NCBI RefSeq assembly: GCF_903915725.1
Contig: NZ_CAIWTY010000001.1
Span: 103,921-167,920, forward strand
Direction of reading: 5' to 3'
Length of the DNA: 64,000 bases
Origin: an uncultured Rhodopila sp.
GTDB taxonomy: Bacteria; Pseudomonadota; Alphaproteobacteria; Acetobacterales; Acetobacteraceae
The number at the start of each line of letters is the position of its first letter. Positions within the stretch are counted from its first letter, which is position 1. The notes beneath the pieces are model-generated. The model ran no database searches, had not been told where the DNA came from, and worked only from the letters and a program-made list of their open reading frames with translations. A program made the position numbers and the translations under genes. Below are positions 52,560 through 62,125 of the stretch, piece by piece.

Positions 52560-53900
52560 ATGAGAGAAGGCAGCCTTGAGGCGCCGACCCGCCATCCGAT
52601 CGCATGGCAGGATCCTGCTTTCTATGATCCGGCGCTGATCGAAAAGGAGCTGGAGCGGGTATTCGACATCTGCCACGGTTGTCGGCGCTGCTTCAATCTG
52701 TGCGACTCGTTTCCCCGTTTGTTCGATCTGGTCGACGCCGCTGAAAGCCAGGAACTCGACACCGTCGACCGCAAGGACTTCAAGTCCGTCGTGGATGCCT
52801 GCACGCTCTGCGACATGTGCTACATGACGAAGTGTCCTTACGTGCCGCCGCACGAATGGGCGCTCGATTTCCCGCATCTGATGCTGCGGCACCGTGCCAT
52901 GGAGTACAAGCAGGGCAAAGTTCCCTTCGCCGACAAGCAACTGGCCCAAACTGACCGGAACGGAGCCGTGGCCGGATTGGTGGCACCGTTGGCGAATTGG
53001 GCCACCCGCCGCGATAACAAGATTGTCGGGCCAACATTGCGGTCAGCCGCCGGACTGCATCCGGACGCGGAACTGCCAACTTATGCGGGCAAGAGCCTGA
53101 TCAAGCAGGCGGCGAATGCTCCGCCGCTGAATCGTGACGCGCCGGCCTTTGGTCGCAAAGCTTTGCTGTATGCCACCTGCTTCGGCAACTTCAATTCGCC
53201 GGATGTCGGCACCGACCTACGCGCCGTGCTGGCCCGCAACGGCGTGGAGACGGAGATCGCCTACCCCGGTTGCTGCGGTATGCCGTTATTGGAAGAAGGC
53301 CGCATCGCCGATGTCGCCGCCAGCGCCCGCACCGCCGCGGTGGCGATGAAGCACTGGATCGACAAGGGCTACGACGTGATTGCCCTGGTGCCTTCTTGTG
53401 CTTTGATGCTGAAATTCGAGTGGCCGCTGATCCTACCTGATGATCCCGATGTGAAGGCCCTGGCGCGAGCCACGTTCGATGTCAGCGAATACGTCGTCGA
53501 TATTGCAAGGACGGAGGGGCTCGCGCCCGGCATGAAGCCGATCCCTGCGAGTTTGACGATACATATGGCGTGCCACGCCCGCGCTCAGAACATGGGCCAG
53601 AAGGCCGCGGAAATGCTGCGCCTGGTTCCCGAGGCCAAGGTCAAGGTGATCGAGCGATGCTCAGGCCACGGCGGATCCTGGGGTTTTAAGAAGGAATTCT
53701 TCGAGATCGGCATCAAGATCGGCCGCCCCGCTGCGCGGCAAGCCGCAGAGAACCGGGCTGGCTACGTGATGTCGGAATGCCCGCTGGCTGGCGTTCACAT
53801 CCAGCAGGGAATCGAGCGCCTTGGTGGCGACGGACCGAAGCCCGAACTGGTGACCCATCCCATTCAGGTCCTGGCGCGCGCTTACGGTATCGGCGGTTAA
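52560..53900 (+). CDS. CCG-domain/heterodisulfide-reductase-like Fe-S protein
   Basis: 446 residues. Two ferredoxin-like clusters at the N-terminus, [17 protein letters not shown] and [19 protein letters not shown], then two cysteine-rich CCG-type regions: [12 protein letters not shown] with [13 protein letters not shown], and [11 protein letters not shown] with [11 protein letters not shown]. The plan is that of GlpC/HdrB-type proteins, which move electrons from quinols or small carriers. A role as electron donor to the rubrerythrin upstream is inferred from the cassette. Followed by DUF3501 after 15 bases. Confidence 0.9.
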   Translation: MREGSLEAPTRHPIAWQDPAFYDPALIEKELERVFDICHGCRRCFNLCDSFPRLFDLVDAAESQELDTVDRKDFKSVVDACTLCDMCYMTKCPYVPPHEWALDFPHLMLRHRAMEYKQGKVPFADKQLAQTDRNGAVAGLVAPLANWATRRDNKIVGPTLRSAAGLHPDAELPTYAGKSLIKQAANAPPLNRDAPAFGRKALLYATCFGNFNSPDVGTDLRAVLARNGVETEIAYPGCCGMPLLEEGRIADVAASARTAAVAMKHWIDKGYDVIALVPSCALMLKFEWPLILPDDPDVKALARATFDVSEYVVDIARTEGLAPGMKPIPASLTIHMACHARAQNMGQKAAEMLRLVPEAKVKVIERCSGHGGSWGFKKEFFEIGIKIGRPAARQAAENRAGYVMSECPLAGVHIQQGIERLGGDGPKPELVTHPIQVLARAYGIGG

Positions 53901-53915
53901 TTGCAGGAGGTTGCC

Positions 53916-54503
53916 ATGGCCAAGCGGATCATGACCGAGACGGATATCCTGCCTATGGCAGAATATGTCAGAAGCCGTCCCGATTGGCGGAGCAAAGTTA
54001 CCGCCAAGAAACGCAACCGGCGGGTCGATGTCGGTCCGTACATAACGTTCTATTTCGAGTGCTATGACACAATGTGGCTGCAGGTGCAGGAAATGCTCTA
54101 CATTGAGAAGGGAGGCCTGGAGCAAATCCCGGGCGAATTGGAAGCCTATAACCCGCTGATCCCGAACGGGTCTGAGTTGACCGCAACGTTCATGATCGAA
54201 ATCGATGACCCCAGTCTGCGCAAGCGTATCCTCGAAGGGCTTGGCCGCATCGAGGAAGCCGCGTTCATCCGTGTCGGGGGTGAGACGATCCGCGGTCTGC
54301 CGGAAGCGGATGCCGATCGCACGAGGGCGGACGGCAAGGCATCGTCGGTGCAATTCGTTCACTTCCCGTTTACACCCAGCCAGATTGCGGCGTTCACGTC
54401 GCCGAACGCGGAAGTAGTGCTAGGGTTCAACCACACGAACTACGGCCATATGGCGGTTCTCGGCGAAGCGATCCGCAAGGAATTGAGCACCGACTTCGGT
54501 TAA
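53916..54503 (+). CDS. DUF3501 family protein
   Basis: 195 residues from the ATG at 53916 with AGGAGG 7 bases upstream. Conserved DUF3501 blocks are present: DILPMAEYVRSRPDWRSKV, RVDVGPYITFYFECYDTMWLQVQEML, EAYNPLIPNGSELTATFMIE, and VQFVHFPFTPSQ near the end. The family is uncharacterised and nearly always follows a rubrerythrin and a CCG-type Fe-S gene, as here. Soluble, cytoplasmic by prediction. Function unknown; an assembly or electron-transfer partner is the natural guess. Confidence 0.9.
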   Translation: MAKRIMTETDILPMAEYVRSRPDWRSKVTAKKRNRRVDVGPYITFYFECYDTMWLQVQEMLYIEKGGLEQIPGELEAYNPLIPNGSELTATFMIEIDDPSLRKRILEGLGRIEEAAFIRVGGETIRGLPEADADRTRADGKASSVQFVHFPFTPSQIAAFTSPNAEVVLGFNHTNYGHMAVLGEAIRKELSTDFG

Positions 54504-54511
54504 CCGAATCT

Positions 54512-54539
54512 GAGACGGTTCAGGGAAAGGAACCGCCTC
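54512..54539 (+). terminator. Possible terminator of the rubrerythrin cassette
   Basis: A 10-bp stem with one mismatch, GAGACGGTTC (54512-54521) / GAACCGCCTC (54530-54539), loop of eight bases, 8 bases after the DUF3501 stop. No T tract follows, so it is only a candidate. Confidence 0.4.
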
Positions 54540-54692
54540 ATCTCGCCGCAGGAAGCCGGCGCCATCCCCGGCGTTGGTAAAACTCCATACCGTCGCGGCA
54601 CCGACCGCACGGCTTTGCCACCCCCGCTCGATGCTGCTTTAGCCGCGATTCCGGGCTGATGCCGACGGGCTGGTCCCTACGGCCGCGGCACG

Positions 54693-55097
54693 ATGGCCGA
54701 CGATTTCATCACCAAGTTCGGCATCAAGGACCGGCGCTACTCCGCCACGACGCCGATGGGCTGTGCCTCGGGCGGTTGCCTCTATTCAATGCGCATTGGC
54801 CATGATCCAGGCGGGAATCAGCTAGCAGGTGCTGCTGTCGGTTGGCCGCACCGGATTCCAGTCCCCGATCTGCGACCCGTGCCATTTACGCTGTTGCGGG
54901 CGGCACCATCGTCCCCGCTGAGCATCGACCTAAACAACGACTTCACCAATGCCAGCTTGCTTCAGCCGTTCGCGGTTGCCTTTCTCGTTGGCTATGGCGT
55001 GGAGGTGTTCTGCGCTTTGCCGGGCTCGCTGCTGCCCGCATACAAAGCGCGCACCCGTTTGGAGGCTGGTGCCGCCCCCGTTCACCAGACCGCGTGA
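54693..55097 (+). pseudogene. Probable remnant of a membrane protein
   Basis: The frame ends with a believable membrane-protein tail (FTNASLLQPFAVAFLVGYGVEVFCAL), but the first half (MADDFITKFGIKDRRYSATTP...) does not read like the same protein and a neighbouring frame carries AIYAVAGGTIVPAEH, suggesting a frameshift or fusion of two fragments. Compositional evidence only; intact homologues are not identified. Sits between the cassette terminator and the phasin gene. Confidence 0.4.
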
Positions 55098-55104
55098 TAC
55101 GCAG

Positions 55105-55593
55105 TCAGCTCAGCCGTTCGACATTGGCCTCGACCCTCTCGCGGATCGGGGCCATTGCCGCGTCATGCGCGCGCAACGCCAGCATGCTCATGGCGATCAT
55201 GTTTGCCGCCGCGCGGTCGAGCAGCGACAGCGCAAATTTGCTCTGAGCTTCGGCCAGGGCCATCGGGTTCGAACACGCAGCCATTTCCAACGTCGCGCTG
55301 GCGGCGTTCATCATCTCATCGGAGGCGCGGCGCGTGATCTCGAAGCCGGCATCGCTGGACTGCCCGAGCATTGCCATGCCCGCCGCGGCAAAGGCTTCCA
55401 TCTTCTCAGGCACCATGCGTCCGAACTCGGCGTGGTCCGCCCGCAGGGGATCGACGGCGGCAGCCACCCCGAGGGCCACCCGCTTGGCCACGATCTGGCT
55501 GGCGGCGATGACCAAGTCACTGCTCCGGCCGGCATTTTCACTCGCCGCGGCAATGACGTGGCTGATTGTCTCCGGGCCATTCGAACTTGTCAT
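55105..55593 (-). CDS. Phasin family protein
   Basis: 162 residues, wholly helical and rich in Ala and Met, with the phasin_2 pattern: FAAAGMAMLGQSSDAGFEITRRASDEMMNAASATLEM, LAEAQSKFALSLLDRAAANMIAMSML, and ending in APIRERVEANVERL. Phasins coat polyhydroxyalkanoate granules. No phaC or phaR gene is adjacent. AAGGAA lies about 12 bases upstream of the ATG. Confidence 0.8.
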   Translation of the reverse strand: MTSSNGPETISHVIAAASENAGRSSDLVIAASQIVAKRVALGVAAAVDPLRADHAEFGRMVPEKMEAFAAAGMAMLGQSSDAGFEITRRASDEMMNAASATLEMAACSNPMALAEAQSKFALSLLDRAAANMIAMSMLALRAHDAAMAPIRERVEANVERLS

Positions 55594-55826
55594 ATGCTTA
55601 TTATTCCTTGATGTCGTCAGGCTGAGAGACTACCGACCACTCTTTGGACCGGCCGATATCCAAAAGCAATTTTTCATTGAGCAATAGCTCTACTCTACCC
55701 CCTATGTTGCAGCGCAGCACGAACTAGCAAGATCCCGCTGCCATTTCACCGGTGAGCGAATCGCCCGCGACACGCCTTCCCTTAGTCACCTAGCCACTTG
55801 CCAGCCGACTCTTGACACTCACTGAG

Positions 55827-56248
55827 TCAAAAGATTCGGTCAATCAAGGCCGGAATGATGGTGGGCTCGGTGAGGCGTCCCGCTGTTGCGACAGCCGCCC
55901 GCCCGACCTTGGCCGGATAATTGCGGTATGTCCCGACGACGCGCTTGATCACTCAGATATCCAGCAATCGGCGCAGCTGCCGCGATAGCCGGGCCGGGGA
56001 GGGCATGTTGAGGTTGCCAAGCAGGTCGGCGCGGCGGATGCCGCCAATGTTGACCCGCGGGTTTTGCTGGACCTGCAACAACGCACTGTCCTGGGCTCGA
56101 AGAAGTTGATCCGCTTGACGGTCTTGCCCTGCACGCGGCGCGGCCGGGTCAAGCTGCCTGGCAATGTCACGGCAATCACTAATCCGGTCATAGCAGACGA
56201 CACACCGGCGATCCGCGCGTCGTAGCGCTCCATCAGAGATTGGCCCAA
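55827..56248 (-). pseudogene. Decayed regulator-like gene fragment, copy B
   Basis: Minus-strand sequence reading GKTVKRINFFEP, after a frameshift LLQVQQNPRVNIGGIRRADLL and MPSPARLSRQLRRLLDI, then an in-frame TGA, then VIKRVVGTYRNYPAKVGRAAV and EPTIIPALIDRIF before a stop at 55827. The C-terminal block is in the same frame beyond the premature stop, so the gene was longer. Matches copy A over about 180 bases in inverted orientation. The family is one often seen beside transposons; name uncertain. Confidence 0.7.
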
Positions 56249-56352
56249 GGCATCATAAATAGTACTGTGTCTTATCCGTTATCGTCGTGGCCGCGCACGC
56301 CGGTTAGTAGGGCGGACGCTAATCCGCGGATGCCGATGCGACCGCCCACCGC

Positions 56353-57687
56353 TCAGTGCAGCTTCACCGACGGCGTCGGCCGCTGGATCACCGTGCTGAC
56401 GATGGTGCGCCACAGCACAGACGGACCGCCATGCAAAGCGGCCTCGTGCATCTTGTAGAGCGAACGATACATCACCCGGGCGAACAGGCCCTCGATGAAC
56501 ATGCTGCGGCCGACGATGAAGCCCATCAGGCTGCCGACGGTGCTGTATCGGCCCAGGCTCACCAGCGAGCCGAAATCCTTGTAGCGATACGGCTCCAGGG
56601 GCTTCCCGGCCAGGATTGAATCGACCTGCCGCACCATGTGCGATGCCATCTGATGTGCTGCCTGAGCCCGTGGCGGCACCGGCGAGGGCGAATCCTCGCG
56701 CGGGCAGGAGGCACAGTCGCCGATGGCGAAGATGTCCGGATCGCGCGTGGTCTGCAGCGTGTCCTTCACCACCAACTGGTTGATCCGGTTGGTTTCCAGC
56801 CCGTCGAGGTCTTTCAGGAAGTCCGGCGCCTTCACCCCGGCGGACCAGACGACCAGTTCCGACGGGATGAAGTCGCCGTTCGCCAGCACCACGCCGTCGG
56901 CCCGCACCTCCGCCACCCGGGCATTGGTGCGGACCTCCACCCCGATGCCGCGCAGCAGATCGAGGGTGGCGTTGGAAATCCGTTCCGGCAGGGCGGGCAG
57001 GATGCGCGGCGCCGCCTCGATCAGCACGATGTGGACGTCGCGCAGCGGGTCGATGCGGTGCATGCCGTAGGCCAGCACGGCGCGCACCGTGCGATGCAGT
57101 TCGGCGGATAGTTCGGTGCCGGTGGCCCCGGCGCCGATGATCGCGATGTGCAACTGGCCCGGCCGCACCGGCTCGGGCTGGGCGTTGGCGCGCAGGCAGG
57201 CGTTGACGATGCGGCGGTTGAAGCGGCTGGCCTGCTCGGGATTTTCCAGCGGCACCGCGAACTGCGCCGCGCCGGGCGTGCCGAAATCGTTGGTGATGCT
57301 GCCGATGGCCATGACCAGCGTGTCGTATGGCAGCGACCGCGCGGGGGTTATCGGCCGCCCGTCCTCGTCGTGCATCTCGCCGAGGTGAAGCTGCTTGGCG
57401 GTGCGGTCGAGGCCGACGACCTCGCCATACTTGTAGGTGAAGTGGTGCCAATGCGCCTGCGCGAGGTAGTTCAGCTCGTGCTGGGACCGCCGCAGGCTGC
57501 CGGCGGCGACCGAGTGCAGCAGCGGCTTCCACAGATGGGTGCGGGACTTCTCGACCAGGGTGACCTGCGCCTTGCCGCGCTTGCCGAGCGTGTCGCCGAG
57601 TTTCGTCACCAGTTCGAGGCCGCCGGCCCCGCCCCCGGCGACAACGATGCGGTGGAGGTCGTCGGTCGCGCGTGCTGGAGCAGCCAT
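56353..57687 (-). CDS. ndh: Type II NADH dehydrogenase (NDH-2)-like flavoprotein
   Basis: 444 residues. FAD-binding IVVAGGGAGGLELVTKLGDTL, NADH-binding IAIIGAGATGTELSAELHR, the FAD-contact motif IFAIGDCASCP, and a C-terminal amphipathic region (SMFIEGLFARVMYRSLYKMHE) for membrane attachment. Non-proton-pumping NADH:quinone oxidoreductase of the respiratory chain. Followed, on the same strand upstream, by an MFS gene; probably a separate unit. Confidence 0.93.
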   Translation of the reverse strand: MAAPARATDDLHRIVVAGGGAGGLELVTKLGDTLGKRGKAQVTLVEKSRTHLWKPLLHSVAAGSLRRSQHELNYLAQAHWHHFTYKYGEVVGLDRTAKQLHLGEMHDEDGRPITPARSLPYDTLVMAIGSITNDFGTPGAAQFAVPLENPEQASRFNRRIVNACLRANAQPEPVRPGQLHIAIIGAGATGTELSAELHRTVRAVLAYGMHRIDPLRDVHIVLIEAAPRILPALPERISNATLDLLRGIGVEVRTNARVAEVRADGVVLANGDFIPSELVVWSAGVKAPDFLKDLDGLETNRINQLVVKDTLQTTRDPDIFAIGDCASCPREDSPSPVPPRAQAAHQMASHMVRQVDSILAGKPLEPYRYKDFGSLVSLGRYSTVGSLMGFIVGRSMFIEGLFARVMYRSLYKMHEAALHGGPSVLWRTIVSTVIQRPTPSVKLH

Positions 57688-57753
57688 CCTGTCGTCCTTC
57701 CGGTCACTCTTTCATGACGACCGTAGCAACGATCGGCTTCACCAGAGAAGTGG

Positions 57754-59100
57754 CTATTCCGCGAGGGCGCGGCCAGCCCCCTCCGGCACGTTTTCCAGCC
57801 GCCGATCATGGCCGAGGGCGACGAGGATGATGCCGGAGACCAGGACGCCCATGGAGATCGACAGCAGCCCGATGCTGAAGCTTCCGCTCGCGTCCTTGAT
57901 CGCGCCCATCATGTATGGGCCGAGGAAGCCGCCGAGGTTGCCGACGGCGTTGATCAGCGCGATGCCGCCGGCCGCGGCGGTGCCGGACAGCATCGCCGTC
58001 GGCAGGGTCCAGAAGGTAGGGGCGATGGCAGCCTGACCCATCTGCGACAGGATGATCGCGACCATCATCAGCACGGGGTTATCCAGGAAGATGCACACCG
58101 CAAGGCCGGCGAAGGTCAGGAAACAGGCAGCGGCGGCGTGCAGGTTGCGCTCCCCGGTGCGGTCGGAATGCAGGCCCCACAGCACCATCGCCACCGCGCC
58201 GGCCGCGAAGGGCAGGGCGCTGATCACGCCGTTCAGGCCGACTCCGACGCCGAAGCGGCTGACGATCTGCGGCAGGAAGATCACCAGGCCGTAGCCGGTC
58301 ATGTTCTGGCCGAAATACACCAGTGTCAGCAGCCAGACGCGCGGGTTGACCATCGTCTGGCCGAGCGAGAAGTCGTTTATGGTTTCGCGATGGGCGCGTT
58401 CGGAGGCAAGGCGTCGGATAAGCCATTCTTTTTGTTCTTGAGTCAGCCAATGCGCCTCCTGCGGCCCGTCGGTCAGATAGTACATGACGACGAAGCCGAG
58501 AACGACTGCGGGAACGGCCTCCAGGATAAACAGCCACTGCCAGGCCGCCAGGCCGCCCCAGTCGCCCAGGCGCAGGATCTGGCTGGAGATCAATGACCCG
58601 GTGACGATGGAAATCGGGATCGCGGTCATGAAAATGCCGATGATGCGGGAGCGATAGGCGGAGGGAAACCACCAGGTCAGATACAGGATGATGCCCGGGT
58701 AGAAGCCCGCCTCGGCCAGTCCGAGCAGGAAGCGGATGCCGAGGAACGACCATGTGCCCGTGATGAAGGCGGTGGCGCCGGAGATGACGCCCCAGGTGAG
58801 CAGGATGCGGGCGATCCAACGGCGCGCTCCGACTTTCGACAGGATCAGGTTGCTGGGGATTTCGAACAGGAAGTAGCCGAGGAAGAAGATGCCGCTGCCG
58901 ATGCCGAAAACGGCGGAGGAAAACCCGAGCGCCTTGTTCATGGTCAGCGCCGCGAAGCCGACATTCACCCGGTCGAGGTAGGCGGCGAAGTAGCTGACCA
59001 TCAGTAACGGAATCAGCCGCCTTGCGACCTTCCGCATGGTTTCCTTCTCGATCGGCTCGATGGCGGATGCAGAGCGGCTGTAGGGCGTGTCGGCGGCCAT
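57754..59100 (-). CDS. ACS-family MFS transporter (anion:cation symporter)
   Basis: 448 residues from the ATG at 59100. Twelve membrane helices with the ACS hallmark first helix LIPLLMVSYFAAYLDRVNVGFAAL and the loop motif LILSKVGARRWIARILLTWG, then GLAEAGFYPGIILYLTWWFP. Members import organic anions such as phthalate, tartrate, galactonate or hydroxyphenylacetate; the substrate is unknown here. The longer frame upstream is not homologous. No enzyme gene for a matching substrate is adjacent. Confidence 0.92.
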   Translation of the reverse strand: MAADTPYSRSASAIEPIEKETMRKVARRLIPLLMVSYFAAYLDRVNVGFAALTMNKALGFSSAVFGIGSGIFFLGYFLFEIPSNLILSKVGARRWIARILLTWGVISGATAFITGTWSFLGIRFLLGLAEAGFYPGIILYLTWWFPSAYRSRIIGIFMTAIPISIVTGSLISSQILRLGDWGGLAAWQWLFILEAVPAVVLGFVVMYYLTDGPQEAHWLTQEQKEWLIRRLASERAHRETINDFSLGQTMVNPRVWLLTLVYFGQNMTGYGLVIFLPQIVSRFGVGVGLNGVISALPFAAGAVAMVLWGLHSDRTGERNLHAAAACFLTFAGLAVCIFLDNPVLMMVAIILSQMGQAAIAPTFWTLPTAMLSGTAAAGGIALINAVGNLGGFLGPYMMGAIKDASGSFSIGLLSISMGVLVSGIILVALGHDRRLENVPEGAGRALAE

Positions 59101-59454
59101 GCGCGGTCTCTCCCGGTTTTCATTATCGGTGGACCGCCGGTTGGGTCGGCGATCCGGAGGGAAACGCCCGGGGAGGGTTCCGGTTCGCCGGAAATCGTGA
59201 TGAGGTTGACTTTGTGGGGCATGGGTCTTGGTTCGCGGCTGAACGCGACTGTCCCGGCGGCAGCGAGGTCGCTTTCCCCGCCAAGGCCGATCATGTCCTT
59301 GACAGCTTGTCGTTGCTCGCAAAAGCGCAGGAGGAGACTGAGGCCGGCCTCGACAGCCGCCCCGGTCGCTACCCGGGGTGGCTGGACACGGCAGCAAAAC
59401 CGTTGCAAAATTAGCACGATAATGCCGTCTGCCACGGCCTGTGCAGGACAAGCC

Positions 59455-61635
59455 ATGGCGACCTCATGTCATTCCGTCATGATTTCGAGCACCTATAAGG
59501 ATCTGGGCGATCATGGTGCCGCCGTCAGCAAGGCTGCGCTCGGGCGGGGGATGCATCCGCTGGATATGGCGAACGATTCCGCCATACCGGATCAGGATCT
59601 GATCGCGGCCTCTCTGGCGAAGGTTGACGAAGCCGATGCCTATGTCGGGCTGATCAGTTACCGTTACGGTCAAATCATCGAAGACCCCGGCCGCAACACG
59701 GACGGGCTGTCGCTGACGGAGCTTGAATTCCGGCGCGCGGTGGCCCGCGGCCTTCCGGTCTGCATGTTGATCATGCACGCGGACCATCCCGTGCCGCGCA
59801 GCGTGGTGAATGCCGAAGCCGCAACGGCCGGCAAACTGGCCGCGTTTATCGAGTTGGCGAAGAAGGACCGGATCTACGCCGAGTTCACCTCGGTCGATGC
59901 TCTTAAGGCGAAGGTCGTCCAAACGCTGGCCCGGCTGAAAGACGCGCTCGACAAGGCGGCATCGCCAAAGCCGGCACCGGTCGCACCGGCTGCGGCCGCC
60001 ACACCCGACATCCCCGCGCCGCCGGCGTTCTATGCGCGGCCACCGTACCTCCCCGGCTATGCCTTTCAGGGCCGGGTCAAGGAACTCGCGGCCCTGAAGG
60101 ACTGGGCCGGTTCAGCCGATGCGATGCTGGTATTCGAGGCGATCGGCGGCATGGGCAAGAGTATGGTGACCTGGGAATGGGTCACCAAACACGCCGCCAC
60201 GGACCGCGCCGACTGGGCCGGTATCCTGTGGTACAATTTCTATGAGCGCGGCGCGGATGTGAAGGATTTCTGCGTCACGGCCCTGTCCTACATGATCCGC
60301 CGTCCGCGCGAGGCTCTCCGCACCCGCCCGAGCTTCGAACTGGCGGACGAGCTGCTGTCGCTGCTGCGCGACCGTCCGTGGCTGCTCGTATTGGATGGGT
60401 TGGAGCGCACATTGGTCGCCTATAATCGCTCCGATGCCGCGCCGATCCGTGACGATGAGGTCGAGGCGAGCGAGGGTGCGACCGGTGCGGTGCCGACCAT
60501 CTGCATCCGCCCGGACGACGACGACCTGCTGCGCCAGCTCAGCGCGACCGGGCGGTCAAAGATCCTGATCTCCTCCCGCCTGATGCCGCGTGTGCTGCTC
60601 AACGCATTTGGACAGCCGCCCCCGGCCGTGCGGCGTTTCCAACTGCTCGGCCTTGATCCGCGCGATGCCGGGTCGATGCTGCGCCAGGCAGGAATCAGCG
60701 GAGACGGTGAGCGGTTGCAACACTATCTGGAGCGGCAGTTCGGTTGCCACCCGCTGGTGATCGGCATCGTCGGCGGGTTGGTTCTCAACCACAGGCGGGG
60801 AAGGGGCAATTTCGATCGCTGGGTGGACGATCCGGACGGTGGCGCCTCGGTGAACCTTGCGGATGCGGACGTTGTCCAGTGCCGGACACATGTCCTAGAA
60901 CTGGCGTTCGAGGGTTTGGAACCAAACGCACGGGGATTGATGGCGCGAATCGCGGTGATCCCAAATGCGGTCGATCTGGATGTTTTGGAGGCATTGAACC
61001 CCGCCCGGCCGCTGCCTCCAGAGGCTGTGAAAGCACCAGTGGCGCCGGATTTTGAGAACGACTTGTATCAGAATCCTGCGCAAGCAACTGGCGGAGGCGC
61101 AGACGACGAAGAGGGGGCGGACCTTGCACAACGAATCGCCGACCGCCAGCGCGAACGTCAAGACCAATACCAGGCTGGCTTACAAGCCTATACCGCCAAT
61201 CAATCGGCGCTTGCTGTCTGGCGTGGGTCGGACGCACTCAGAGCCGCGCCAAGTTGGCTCAACGCCGCATTGCGGGATTTAGAAATACGCGGCCTGCTGC
61301 AATGTGAGCGGCAGACGGGGAAGTACGGCCTGCATCCGGTTCTTCGGGGTTATGCCGTTGGCTCATTGACCGCAAACGTAAGGGCACAGACCGGCCAGCA
61401 GATCGCGGACTATTTCTCATCACGGCCGTCACCGGCCTATGAAACAGCAGCGTCGATTAAGGAACTCGCCAACGCCATCCAGGTTGTCATGGCGCTTAAC
61501 CTGACCCCGAAGCCCAAGGCGGCGTTTGGTGTTCTCGCTGGAGACCTCAGTAATACGTTGTCTCGGCTTGAATGTCATCACGAGCTTCTTGCGCTGCTCC
61601 GGCCACTATTCCCCGCCGGCTGGTCTGCGCCGTAA
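59455..61635 (+). CDS. DUF4062 + STAND NTPase protein, 3' end cut by IS66
   Basis: 726 residues remain, from the ATG at 59455. Residues about 8-115 are DUF4062 (VMISSTYKDLGDHGAAV, YVGLISYRYGQIIED, LSLTELEFRRAVARGLPVCML), a domain found on defence-type STAND proteins. The NTPase follows: Walker A GGMGKS at 231-236, Walker B WLLVLDGLER with Asp314, sensor region SKILISSRLMP, and a winged-helix segment ending ALRDLEIRGLLQCERQTGKYGLHPVLRGYA. After GWSAP the stop comes from the IS66 end, so the usual C-terminal repeat sensor is missing. Probably inactive unless rejoined. Confidence 0.85.
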   Translation: MATSCHSVMISSTYKDLGDHGAAVSKAALGRGMHPLDMANDSAIPDQDLIAASLAKVDEADAYVGLISYRYGQIIEDPGRNTDGLSLTELEFRRAVARGLPVCMLIMHADHPVPRSVVNAEAATAGKLAAFIELAKKDRIYAEFTSVDALKAKVVQTLARLKDALDKAASPKPAPVAPAAAATPDIPAPPAFYARPPYLPGYAFQGRVKELAALKDWAGSADAMLVFEAIGGMGKSMVTWEWVTKHAATDRADWAGILWYNFYERGADVKDFCVTALSYMIRRPREALRTRPSFELADELLSLLRDRPWLLVLDGLERTLVAYNRSDAAPIRDDEVEASEGATGAVPTICIRPDDDDLLRQLSATGRSKILISSRLMPRVLLNAFGQPPPAVRRFQLLGLDPRDAGSMLRQAGISGDGERLQHYLERQFGCHPLVIGIVGGLVLNHRRGRGNFDRWVDDPDGGASVNLADADVVQCRTHVLELAFEGLEPNARGLMARIAVIPNAVDLDVLEALNPARPLPPEAVKAPVAPDFENDLYQNPAQATGGGADDEEGADLAQRIADRQRERQDQYQAGLQAYTANQSALAVWRGSDALRAAPSWLNAALRDLEIRGLLQCERQTGKYGLHPVLRGYAVGSLTANVRAQTGQQIADYFSSRPSPAYETAASIKELANAIQVVMALNLTPKPKAAFGVLAGDLSNTLSRLECHHELLALLRPLFPAGWSAP

Positions 61636-61690
61636 GCGTCGCGCGGCCCCCACATAGCTTTCGCCGGGTTAAGTATGCCGGATTTCTGCC

Positions 61691-62125
61691 ATGGACACGG
61701 ACACCACCCCGGCCGAGGCGGCGGCATCGACAGAGAGCGCACATACGACCAGTCGTAAGAGCACTCCGACCCTGCGGATGGATTTGATCCCGCCCGGCGA
61801 ACGTCGCCGCCGCTGGACGACCGAGCAGAAGCAGACCATCGCAGCCCAAAGCTTCGCTCCCGGCGCGTCGCCCACGACCATCGCGCGCTTGCACGGCATC
61901 AGCACGGGGCAACTCTATACCTGGCGGCACGCCTTGAAGGCGGCCCAGCCAGGCGCGGCGATCGGGCGCTTCGCCCGCGTCGAGGTGACGCCTCAGCCGG
62001 CGGCGCGCCCGGATGTGCCAGCGAGCCTGGTGGAGATCAGCTTGCCCAACGGCGCAACGCTGCGCGTCGACGCCGGGATCGATCCGCGCGCCTTGCGCCG
62101 CGTGCTGGCGGCGCTGCGGGGATGA
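61691..62125 (+). CDS. tnpA: IS66-family TnpA (helix-turn-helix accessory protein)
   Basis: 144 residues. Helix-turn-helix core RRRRWTTEQKQTIAAQSFAPGASPTTIARLHGISTGQLYTWRHAL as in IS66 OrfA. C-terminal SLPNGATLRVDAGIDPRALRRVLAAL is also family-typical. Its stop overlaps the tnpB start (ATGA). Confidence 0.92.
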   Translation: MDTDTTPAEAAASTESAHTTSRKSTPTLRMDLIPPGERRRRWTTEQKQTIAAQSFAPGASPTTIARLHGISTGQLYTWRHALKAAQPGAAIGRFARVEVTPQPAARPDVPASLVEISLPNGATLRVDAGIDPRALRRVLAALRG

